From Saussurea involucrata (taxonomy: Eukaryota > Streptophyta > Magnoliopsida > Asterales > Asteraceae), in the NCBI GenBank assembly GCA_033807775.1, contig CM066327.1:94014295-94078294 (forward strand): DNA of 64,000 bases, written 5' to 3'. Numbering within the stretch: position 1 is the stretch's first letter; every line of letters starts with the position of its first letter. Below, piece after piece: positions 22,046-31,811 of this stretch. The translations under genes and the position numbers were made by a program. The notes below the pieces were generated by a model. It was not told the DNA's origin and searched no databases. It was given only the letters and a program-made list of their open reading frames with translations.

Positions 22046-25000
22046 TCACACCATGTTTATCATTCCTAACTTACCCACCAAGAAGTTGAATCTTTTCTCG
22101 TCTAGTGCTTTGGTGAATAAGTCAGCGAGTTGATATTCTGTTGGTACGAAATGCATTTCAATTTTACCGTATTCAACATGATGTTTCAAGAAATGGTACC
22201 TTATATCGATATGCTTGGTTTTTGAGTGTTGCACATGATTGGCAGAGATAGCAATGGCACTTTTGGAATCACAGAAGATGGGTATTTTGAATAGGATGTG
22301 GCCGTAGTCTTTTAGCTGAGTTTTCATCCATAGAACCTGAGAACAACAGCTAGCAGCAGCAACGTATTCAACTTCTGCAGTGGATGTTGAGACACAATTC
22401 TGCTTCTTGGAGGTCCAACTGACTAGTTTACCACCTAGGAATTGACAACTCCCAGAGGTACTCTTTCTGTCGAGCATGCATCCTCCATAGTCTGAATCTG
22501 TATAAGCTTTAGTCCTGAAACCAGAGTTCTGTGGATACCAGAGACCGAGATTTTTGGTCCCCTTTAGGTATCTAAAGATTCTCTTCACAGCATCATAATG
22601 TGATTTCTTAGGATTAGCTTGATAACGTGCACAAAGACATGTGGCATGCATGATGTCAGGTCTGCTCGCTGTTAAGTATAACAGAGATCCAATCATTCCT
22701 CTGTAGAGAGTGCATTCTACAGAGATACCATTTGGATCTAAGAATAACTTATTTCCAGTGGCCATTGGAGTTTTCATTGCAGAGGTATCAGAGAGATTAT
22801 ATTTTGACAGAATGTCAGAGACATATTTGGCTTGATTTATAAAAATTCCCTCTGAAGTTTGTTTGACTTGAAGTCCGAGGGAGAATGTTAATTCTCCCAT
22901 CATACTCATTTCAAACTCACTCTGCATGAGTTTTTCAAAACTTTTACACTCTTCTGAATTAGTAGACCCGAAAATTATGTCATCCACATATATTTGTACT
23001 AGCATTATCTCACCTTTTTTATGTTTATAGAATAAGGTAGTATCTGTTGTACCTCTGTTGTAGCCATTGACTAGAAGAAAGGTAGAACGTCGTTCGTACC
23101 ATGCTCTTGGAGCCTGTTTCAGTCCGTATAGAGCCTTTTCAAGGTAGTATACATGCCTTGGAAACTTTGAGCTTTCAAACCCTGGTGGCTGATTTACGTA
23201 AACCTCTTCTTGGATTTCACCGTTGAGAAAAGCTGATTTTACGTCCATCTGATAGACTTTAAAACCTCTGTGGGCTGCGAAGGCTAAGAATATTCTTATT
23301 GCTTCGAGCCGTGCGACAGGGGAAAAAGTGTCATCGTAGTCTATGCCTTCTTCTTGTCTATAACTATTGGCTACCAATCGTGCTTTGTTTCTGATGACCA
23401 CTCCATCTTCATCCTTCTTGTTTCTGTAGACCCACTTAGTCCCAATGGCCTTTTTCCCTCGTGGAAGAGGTACTAAAGTCCATACTTTGTTACGCTCAAA
23501 CTGCAGAAGTTCTTCTTGCATGGCGTCTACCCAGTTTGGGTCATCTAGGGCTTCAGAAATCTTCTTTGGTTCTATCACACTGATAAAGTTAGTAAAGAAA
23601 CAAAAATTAGTAGTGGCAGACCTGGTTTTTACTGAGTCAGAAGGTTCTCCGATTATTTGGCTTGGAGGATGGCTTTTTGTCCACCGAGTTGTGCGTGGAA
23701 GATGATCATCAATGTCATCGAACCTTTCTTCATAGGCTTTTTGTGTTTCTTCTTGTGTAGCCTCTGTCGTTCTTTGTGCCTTGGTAGTTGATTCTACCGT
23801 TTGTGGAATGATTGGTATGAGTGGTGGTGGAGTTTGTTCCTCTGAGGACGTATAGTCTTGGTCCTCGATTTCCTCTGTAATTGGTTCTTCTGTGGATTGT
23901 GGAGTTTGTTTTTCAGCAGCTTCTGTGGTCGTTTTTCTTGATGTTTCATCTTCTGCATTTTTTTCTTCGGCATCTGCTTCTGTAGTATTTATAGAAGAAG
24001 ATGAAGCATTATTTGGACCAGTTAGAGTCATACCTGTAGGATTTTGTCCGACAGAGGATGGTTCTTCAGAAACTCTGATGGTTCCAACAGAAGGATCAAT
24101 GTCATCGTGGAACATCTCTAAAAATAGAAGATTCAAGTCTTCTTTCGTTTGCGAGATGCCAGAGGATTTCCCTTTAATTCCGAGTTCTGAACTGATTTGC
24201 TCAGAAGTCATTTGGAATGAATCATCAAAAGAAACATTAATGCTTTCTACAATCTTGCGAGACTTTGTAAGGAAGGTTCTGTAGGCTTTGGAAGTGGCAG
24301 AGTATTCAATGAATTTTCCTTCATCAGCTTTTACTTCAAACTTTCCTCTCGAATCTCTGTCGTTTAAAACAAAGCATTTGCATCCGAATACATGGAAAAA
24401 CTTGATGTTTGGCTGCCTTTTGTGAAGCAATTCGTAAGGCGTCTTGAGGTGTCTTTTCACAATGGTTGAACGATTCTGTGTATAACACGCAGTAGAAATT
24501 GCTTCTGCCCAAAAGTTCATTGATAATCCGCATGCTGATAGCATAGTTCTTGCGGCCTCCACAAGTGTTCGATTCTTTCTTTCGACTACACCGTTCTGTT
24601 GTGGAGTGCGAGCGGCAGAGAAGTTCTGTGATATTCCTTCTGTAGAAAGATAGGCTTCAATGACATAGTTTTTAAATTCTGTGCCATTGTCACTTCTTAA
24701 CTTCTGTATTCTGCAGTCATAAAGAACTTGGATTCTTTTCATTAGATTTATCAATATAATTGGAACATCTGATTTCTTTCTAATAAATTCAACCCATGTG
24801 AAACGTGAATACTCATCAATTAGGACAAGTATGTATTTCTTGCCACCTAGGCTCTGTATAGCAATGGGACCGCAGAGGTCGACATGAAGCATGTACAGAG
24901 GCCTAATGCAAGACACGTCTGTTTTGCCTTTGTGGGAAGCCCTTCTGTGTTTTCCCATTTCACAGGCCGAACACAAGTGATCCTTATTGAATTTAACATT

Positions 25001-25504
25001 TGGCAGACCTTTAACTAGATCGAGTTTTACTAGTTTATCCAAGGTGTGAAAGTTTAAGTGACAGAACCTGTTGTGCCATAACCAAGCTTCTTCACTTTTG
25101 CAGCCTACTAGGAAAACTTTGTCCTTGGATTTTGAAGTAAAGTTCATTAGATATAGATCACCTCTTCTTTCAGCTCGCAGAAGTTCCATTCCTGTGTTTT
25201 CACTTTGTAGAGAGCAGAAAGTTCTTTTGAATAACACATCGAATCCTGTATCACAGAGTTGACTTACACTTAGTAGGTTGTGTTTGAGGCCATTCACATA
25301 TGCAACTTTGTATACAGAGACTTTTTCTTTCAGTATGACTCCATAGCCTTTGATGTGTCCCTTCTTGTTGTCTCCAAAAATTACAGATCCACCATCGTGT
25401 GTTTCTTTGTATGTGGATAGTAATCTTCTGTCGCCAGTCATGTGCCTTGAGCATCTGGAGTCAAGATACCAAATTGGCACATGTTGCTTCTGTAAGACAA
25501 TCAC
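22046..25504 (-). CDS. pol: Element C copia Pol: protease, integrase, reverse transcriptase, RNase H
   Basis: 1152 codons open, in Ty1/copia order. The protease motif near residue 15 reads LDSRCS where the family has D-S-G, so the catalytic-loop glycine is lost (AGA codon at 25454-25456). Integrase: the HHCC zinc-binding region (WHNRFCHLNFH...CSAC, about 143-180), then HVDLCGP, RSDNGTEF and VVERKNR supply the DDE triad (about 205-305). RT: NKARLVANSYRQEEGIDYDD and YVDD near 839. RNase H: DRKSTSG, STAEVEYVAAA, FCDSKSA, then HIDIRYHF and QLADLFTKAL. The frame has no ATG at its start; it opens behind the gag stop (25501-25503) in a different frame, so Pol needs splicing or frameshifting. The glycine loss makes a functional protease doubtful. 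Confidence 0.92.
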   Translation of the reverse strand: MIVLQKQHVPIWYLDSRCSRHMTGDRRLLSTYKETHDGGSVIFGDNKKGHIKGYGVILKEKVSVYKVAYVNGLKHNLLSVSQLCDTGFDVLFKRTFCSLQSENTGMELLRAERRGDLYLMNFTSKSKDKVFLVGCKSEEAWLWHNRFCHLNFHTLDKLVKLDLVKGLPNVKFNKDHLCSACEMGKHRRASHKGKTDVSCIRPLYMLHVDLCGPIAIQSLGGKKYILVLIDEYSRFTWVEFIRKKSDVPIILINLMKRIQVLYDCRIQKLRSDNGTEFKNYVIEAYLSTEGISQNFSAARTPQQNGVVERKNRTLVEAARTMLSACGLSMNFWAEAISTACYTQNRSTIVKRHLKTPYELLHKRQPNIKFFHVFGCKCFVLNDRDSRGKFEVKADEGKFIEYSATSKAYRTFLTKSRKIVESINVSFDDSFQMTSEQISSELGIKGKSSGISQTKEDLNLLFLEMFHDDIDPSVGTIRVSEEPSSVGQNPTGMTLTGPNNASSSSINTTEADAEEKNAEDETSRKTTTEAAEKQTPQSTEEPITEEIEDQDYTSSEEQTPPPLIPIIPQTVESTTKAQRTTEATQEETQKAYEERFDDIDDHLPRTTRWTKSHPPSQIIGEPSDSVKTRSATTNFCFFTNFISVIEPKKISEALDDPNWVDAMQEELLQFERNKVWTLVPLPRGKKAIGTKWVYRNKKDEDGVVIRNKARLVANSYRQEEGIDYDDTFSPVARLEAIRIFLAFAAHRGFKVYQMDVKSAFLNGEIQEEVYVNQPPGFESSKFPRHVYYLEKALYGLKQAPRAWYERRSTFLLVNGYNRGTTDTTLFYKHKKGEIMLVQIYVDDIIFGSTNSEECKSFEKLMQSEFEMSMMGELTFSLGLQVKQTSEGIFINQAKYVSDILSKYNLSDTSAMKTPMATGNKLFLDPNGISVECTLYRGMIGSLLYLTASRPDIMHATCLCARYQANPKKSHYDAVKRIFRYLKGTKNLGLWYPQNSGFRTKAYTDSDYGGCMLDRKSTSGSCQFLGGKLVSWTSKKQNCVSTSTAEVEYVAAASCCSQVLWMKTQLKDYGHILFKIPIFCDSKSAIAISANHVQHSKTKHIDIRYHFLKHHVEYGKIEMHFVPTEYQLADLFTKALDEKRFNFLVGKLGMINMV

Positions 25505-27624
25505 AGAGACTTAGGTACCCATATCCATATGGGTCCAATATTGTTAGAATTTTTCAAGTTTGCCTTAGCATTCTTGAAATACATTTTATCCTTTGTAGAA
25601 AGATCAGATTGTTTCTCTCTAGGTTTTGACTTTGGAGTTTTAGTGGAGAGTAAGCAATCTGGACTTGAGAAGTGTTTATTCAATTTGAACATAAGATCAA
25701 AACAATGACAGTATTGAATATGAGACGTGATTCGTTTGAACTTTTCATTGAATTCATTGAACTGAGCCACAGAGGCATTACACTCTTTCTTTACATTAGA
25801 TTTCCTATTACAAGAAGATCTATGAATACTAATATGTTGTTTGCAAAAGTCTTGTTTAGTTCCTGCCTTCTGTGACTTTCTTCTGTGGTGAACATCTTTC
25901 TTCACTGTCACAGAGGAAAAGTATTTGTTAGCTTCAGGCCATTTTCCCTTTTATTGCCAAGTGGGGTTCTCTTTAATTTTCTTTAAAGGTTTTGAAAATT
26001 TTGAACTTTTAGGATCTACAGAGGTCTTCTTTAATATATCAAGTTCAGCAGAGGTTTTGACTTTTAAATACATGTTCAGAAAATCTGGGCAGATAGGTAT
26101 CTCTGTGATTTTCTCTTTTGGAGAAATAGTTCTGTTAAGAACTTCAGAGGAGATTTTAACATCCTCTGTGTCATAGTGAACTATCCCTGATTTAGAATCA
26201 GTCTCTGAGTCGTCAGAGGTTGAATCGTCCTCATATACAGAGGTTGAGTCACCTCTTTCGACAGAGGCTGGATTTTCTGAGCAAGTATCGTACGAGCTTT
26301 CTTCCTCTGTAGAATGACTTTCATAGATGGCAGAGGTATCTGATGAGAACTTTTCAGCGAGAATTTGATCTATAGAAGATGTACTGAGACTTTCTAAAAC
26401 ATTTGATTTCAAAACTTCCAAAATTTCTTTTTCAATAGATTTTTCAAGTTTTTCTTCTGAAAAGATGGGTTTAAACTCAGGAGCTTCTGCTGATAATTTC
26501 TTTTCATCGTTTATCATGCAGACAAAAGCGACCTGTGTTTGAGTCTCTGGTTTATCAAACTTAAAGATACCAATCTGATCTTGTGTTTTCAGATATTTAT
26601 TTGGTTTGATTCCTCTATTGACAGAGGTTGAAGATGATGAATCTGTGTTTTCAAACCATACATTGATCATCTTTGTATGTTTCATCAAGTGAGGTTCTGC
26701 AGAGATTTTAACCCTTTTACTTACAGAAAGTAAGTTTGGAAAGTTTGGTTTGTTAGTTTTTCCCAAAACAAATAGAGAAGACAGAGGTTTTAGTTGTTTA
26801 TTTTCAACTCCTAAGGTAATAACACTGTACCCTATACCTCGTCTTGCTATTTGAGAGTTTACCTTTTCATACACCTTCTGTGCATCTTTATAGTTTTTAA
26901 GTAAAACTTCTCTTCTTAAAAGATCTTGCCAAAGTACATCTCTTTCTTTTTGAAAGTATTCTTTGAGAGCTCTTATGTCTGTTGTTTCACTTCTTGAAAC
27001 TGAAAGTTCTTTTGTTTTGATTTTTAAAGCATAGGTTAGATCAGAAATTTGCCTTTTTAAAGGATCTACATTCTTGCTCAAATATTTTTCGATTTTTTCT
27101 TTTTCTTCAAAGATTTTGGCTTTTTCTTGAGTGAGAAGCCTTACTTCTCTCTCATTAAAGGTTAGCCTTTTCTGAATGCTTTTATTTACTTCTTTCAGTT
27201 CAATGTCAAGTTTAAATAAATCATCATCTACAGTATTAATACTTGAGGTAGAGTTTGAAATGGACACCTCAGTGTTAGTGCCGGAGTCAACTTCTGCCAT
27301 GCCACAGAACAGGGCATTGGTGGGGAATTCATCGTCAGAGGTAGAGTCTGACTCGAAGTCCTCCTTGTTTGCCTTAGAATGCCCTCTGTTCGCCATTAGG
27401 GATTTTTGCGCATAATACTCAGCCTTCTTTTTGTAAAAAGCTGAGTCCTTCTGTGGGCGATTTTGTCTATTTCTGCATTCTTTTGCGAAATGACCTGTCT
27501 TGCCGCAGTTGAAACAACCTTGGGAGGTGTTTCCAGTTCGATCTTCGGACTTCTGTTGGTCTCCACCTTTCTCTGTTCGACATTCGTTTGCGTAATGACC
27601 AGGCTTACCACATTTGTAGCATTT
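25501..27624 (-). pseudogene. gag: Element C gag, C-terminal part (zinc knuckles and coiled coil)
   Basis: The gag frame resumes left of the gypsy insertion with two CCHC knuckles (CYKCGKPGHYANEC, then CFNCGKTGHFAKEC, 27620-27480). A Ser/Asp/Glu-rich stretch and a long heptad-rich coiled coil (about 27230-26850) follow, then a Ser/Thr/Glu-rich tail ending GPIWIWVPKSL with stop TGA at 25501-25503. An in-frame TAA at 25951-25953 breaks the frame once. A long Gag with a coiled coil is typical of sireviruses. The large insertion E (27625-39135) separates this from the N-terminal part at 39136-40100. Confidence 0.85.
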
Positions 27625-30465
27625 TGTAACATCCGGTAAAAATCAAAAGCTTTCAGGTTAGCATCTTTTAACCTTTACAAATGTTAACATAGGGAACATA
27701 CCTTGTTAAGACCCATTCAAAATAAAATTTAGGCGAAAATTCGCTAGAATTCCCGGTAGTTGCCGAAAAGACCCGGTTTCGACCCGAGACTAACCGAAAC
27801 ACCTTGTGAACTGCCAAAATACCTTAAATAACATATAACCTATATAAAATATAGGGTTTTACTTTATACATAAATCTTTCTTTTTATAAGATTTAATAAA
27901 AACAAGAAGGCATTTTAAGAGTGTATCTTGAAACCTATTCAAAAAAAAAACATAAAAATGATTTTACAACGAAATGATGTTGGGCTTAACTTTTATAAAA
28001 AAAAAATATATGGCAAAGGGTTGGGGACTTGGGGGCCCATGTGTGGCCGGCCACCCCATCCCTATTACTCCCTCATTTTTTTCAATTTTGCTTCATTTTC
28101 AAAACTCCAACCATCCATATTCCTCTCTTCTCTCTCTATCCTTCTCATTCTTTTTCTTTCTTCACCTTCCTTCAAACAAGATTACATTCAAAACTCCAGA
28201 AATATTCAGTCTATACAAGCATCCAAAAACGAAATTTTAAAGAACTAGAAGTACTTGCAACATCTTCCTAAGGTAAGAACTCCAAACTAGTGTTATTTCA
28301 TACTTTTTGGCACCTTTTATGCCATTTTCCTACTTTGTTCTACACTTTTATCTCATCCAAATGGATGAACTCTTTTTCTTGTTCTAGAAGGGAGATAAAA
28401 CACCAAGGACATGAGAAATGTCCATAATGTGGTGAAAATCTATGAACTTCCATCATGAACTTGAGAAAAATGAGCAAAATCATCAAAAATGTGGGTTTTG
28501 TTCTTGTATAAGAATCTGGATTTTTGGACTTTGCATGCACATTTTCTTTTAAATATCATGTTATATGATGTGGGGATTGAATCCCTAACAAAGGAATCCA
28601 TATCTATGAATGATGGGATGCTTAAAAATGAAGTTTTCTTAAGAATGGTTGAGTTAAGAATCTGGCAGAATTGTTGCATGTGCCTTGGACGACCATATCT
28701 TGGTCAATTCATGTCCAAATTCCTTGATTATTCTTCTGGAGTAAATTTTAATGAGTTGGGGTTCAAACCCCACTGGTCTCATACGAAAATATTGAGTTTT
28801 GAGCCTTCAACTCCTTAGAACAAATTTGATGTGCAGCAGATGGTCTGTCAGATTGTTGTGTCACTTGGTTTTGCTTATAACTCTCTGTAAAATGAATAAA
28901 CGTTTCTCATTTTTCTTCTGGAAGTTCCTTAGTGGAGTTAGGATCTACATTCAATTGGTTTCATTCAAAAATATGGAGTTTTGGTCACTCAAATATTTTA
29001 TGCAAGCCAAGTGTGTCAAGCTGTCCAGAATTGGCAGATTGGTACATGCAACTTTATTCGACCATAACTCACTCAAAACTCATCAAAAATTAGTGAATCG
29101 TTTTCCATAAGATACCTTTATGTGTTAGGTTTTCAAAACATGTAAAAACTCTGAAAAATATTATGTTTTGACCCTCCAAAAGCCTGTTTCCACAGAAGGG
29201 TGCAAACTGTCTTAAGTACTGTGTTGCACTGTTTTATAAAAATTATTTGAACCCCTTAAACACCTCCAAATTTTACTAAATTTGGTCAAAACTTTCTTAA
29301 CACAGTATAGTACCACATATAAAAAAAAGGGTAAATTTGTCATCCTGGAAAGTGTTGTAAAATAGTCACTGTTGTAGTATGAAGTTTCTGTCAGCTTGAG
29401 TATTTTGGAAACTGCTGAGTCTTTCTTATAACCATTCATATTGATGATTAAAAACACTTGAACAATGCTAATTTGTGCATTTCAACTTAATTACTAAAGA
29501 TAAGGCATTTCACAAGACGTGGATTAAGTTAGGTAAGTTTAACTTTGGGGTTAGCTATGAAGGACTCATAGAGATTGTTTGACCTTATAGGGAGCCCGTA
29601 AAGGGGATTAAGTGAACAAGCTTTCACTACTTGCGCATCTACGCTAAAAGGTGAGTTTTCACAGCCCCATTTTACATGTTTAAATGTTTGGGGTGAAAAG
29701 CATGTTATGATTTTAAAATGCTAAATGATTCATGATAGTAAAATTATGGATATTTGTGATTTAAGAAATGAGTACAAATGAATGTACAACTTTACATAAG
29801 TGACAAAGATATGTTGAGTGATAATAAAAATGTTAAGTCCCCAATAGGTACACTACTTATTAACTCATAACGAGCCGGTGATATTTGTGGATAGCGCTAT
29901 TTGTTTTGACAAACCCACCTTAATCTGACGAGTAGGGGTGCACTTTATCTGGTAATAATGTTCTACTCATGTGGCCATCATACCACCTCTGAGGTAGTCC
30001 GCGGGGCGTAAGTTGTCGGAGGCTTAGTAGTGGCTCAACAATCATATATCTTGCGAAAGTCGTTTATTGTAATGTGTACTCATAAGATTTAAATTTAAAG
30101 CTTGTCGTGACAAAAGACTCATGAAAATAATCTTTGGTTGAAAACTGTTTGGATATGAAAAACCTGTGAACTCACCAACTCTTTGTAGTTGACCTTTTCG
30201 TTTTAAACATGCTTTTCAGGGAATAAGAAGTAAGTGAAGGCACGTAAGGTGTATTTTGGTTGACGACATCAACATCAAGAACCTTAAAAATTTCTATTAT
30301 TAACTTTTGTACCCGTTGTTTTCTTTTTGGAACTTTTTGGTTGAAGACGTTGTATTGTAATATTTCGTACTATTGTATTAAACTTGTGGTTGGTGTTGTC
30401 TGTTACCTTTGAAATGAAACCCTACACTGTCATACCTCGTGTTTCCGCTTTAGCGGGGTGTGACA
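27625..30465 (+). repeat. 5' LTR of element E
   Basis: 2841 bp, starts TGTAACATCCGG and ends GGGGTGTGACA. A TATA-like stretch (CTATATAAAATA) lies near 27840. It lacks a roughly 20-bp segment found in the 3' LTR near 37200. Small ORFs inside recur in the 3' LTR and have no family features; I see no gene here. Confidence 0.93.
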
Positions 30466-30469
30466 GATT

Positions 30470-30482
30470 TGGTATCAGAGCC
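30470..30482 (+). other. Primer-binding site of element E
   Basis: TGGTATCAGAGCC, 4 nt after the 5' LTR; complementary to the initiator Met-tRNA 3' end. The leader up to 30840 contains no gene. Confidence 0.92.
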
Positions 30483-30840
30483 AAAGGTTATAGAGAATGC
30501 TGGTTTTCTTATGGGAACCACAAACTATAACCCAACCATAACGCAAACTATTTTCAAAACGGTTTTCGAAAGGATTGTCTAAAATCTGGAGTATGTTGCT
30601 AATATAACCAAGTCGAATGTCACATTATTATACCTCAATTAAACAAAGCCTGATCACCTATGTTTAATTCGGGTAAATATAATGAGAGACTCGGGTTGGT
30701 CATAATGGAAGTATGCTTAAAATAAATTTTTACTTGAAATGGGAAAACATGATTTTGTGTGTGTCTGCATAAACATTGCATATTTTAGGCACTTACAATA
30801 ATACACATAATAACAAAGTCTACTATTATCGCAGCTCACT

Positions 30841-31458
30841 ATGTCATCCGAACACGACCCATCCGAACACGACCCATCGGAACACACTCACTCCGAGCAC
30901 TCGTACTCGGCCGACCCATCCGGCTACATCACTAGCCGACCTAGGGGCCATAGATCTGTTGAAGTAGAAAGAGACCCTTATGATGACGGCCGGGAAGTAA
31001 ACAGTGTACCTCCCACTCGATCCCCTCCGTCTACTCGTCGTGGACCGAGAGTGATAACAACGGCGAGGAAAAGTGTCCCATTTCAAAGATGTGTGAATTT
31101 CACCAACCAGCCGAGATTTGAAGGAGAGTCCTCCCGATCGGGAGCGAGGCACGGAACCCCACAAATGGTGACCGGGGTACCCGTGGCCCCTCCTCCCGGC
31201 ATGACCACGCGGGAGAGCCAGTGGGTCCTAGTTATATCGCAGGATGTGCAACATCATAAGGAGAGATTGGACATACAGCATGAACACCTGAATGCAATAA
31301 TGGGGGTCTTAAATGCACATAATGAGGTCTCCGATAGAACCATGGAGGTAGTTGATGCCACTAGGAGGGAGATGAGGACCCTGTATATGTACTTAATGTG
31401 GGTGATAGGAGCACTGGTGTTGATGATAGGGATGCTGATTTGGATGATGATGCACTAG
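30841..31458 (+). CDS. Small ORF upstream of gag encoding a putative C-tail membrane protein
   Basis: 205 aa from an ATG. The N-terminus has tandem SEHDP/SEH repeats (residues 1-25). An Arg/Pro-rich middle follows, then an amphipathic stretch (about residues 130-180), and a strongly hydrophobic C-terminal segment (WVIGALVLMIGMLIWMMM, last 22 residues) typical of a tail-anchored membrane helix. It lies between the primer site and gag of element E, on the same strand, where gypsy elements normally have no gene. I do not recognise a family. The intact frame and clear membrane segment argue for a real product; function unknown. Confidence 0.65.
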   Translation: MSSEHDPSEHDPSEHTHSEHSYSADPSGYITSRPRGHRSVEVERDPYDDGREVNSVPPTRSPPSTRRGPRVITTARKSVPFQRCVNFTNQPRFEGESSRSGARHGTPQMVTGVPVAPPPGMTTRESQWVLVISQDVQHHKERLDIQHEHLNAIMGVLNAHNEVSDRTMEVVDATRREMRTLYMYLMWVIGALVLMIGMLIWMMMH

Positions 31459-31811
31459 AAGACCAATTATGGTGGAACTTTTGGGATTTATTTAAACTTA
31501 AACTCATATTTTTGGGGCATTTGGCCGTTTAATTTCAAACATTGCATGTTTTGTTAACTGTTTCTTTTGGGGAATTGAATATGTACGGCTTCTAAACGAA
31601 ATGCTTGGTTAATGTTTATATATCTCAACTACTTTAATGCATGATTATGAAATCGTGGTATGTTATTATGACAATATGTGTTGATAATAATGATAGTATG
31701 CATGAAGTAGTATCATAACTTGGATTAACATAACAAGTAGGAAGTGTAACCAAGTAACAGAATTGGTGACCATGCGACTAAATCTTTAATTAAGACCATA
31801 ACTGTAGGACT

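Noticed and set aside
28029..28818. ORFs of 66-109 codons in the LTRs of element E (and 36615-37767)
   Set aside because: Present in both LTR copies with frame changes between them and no family features.
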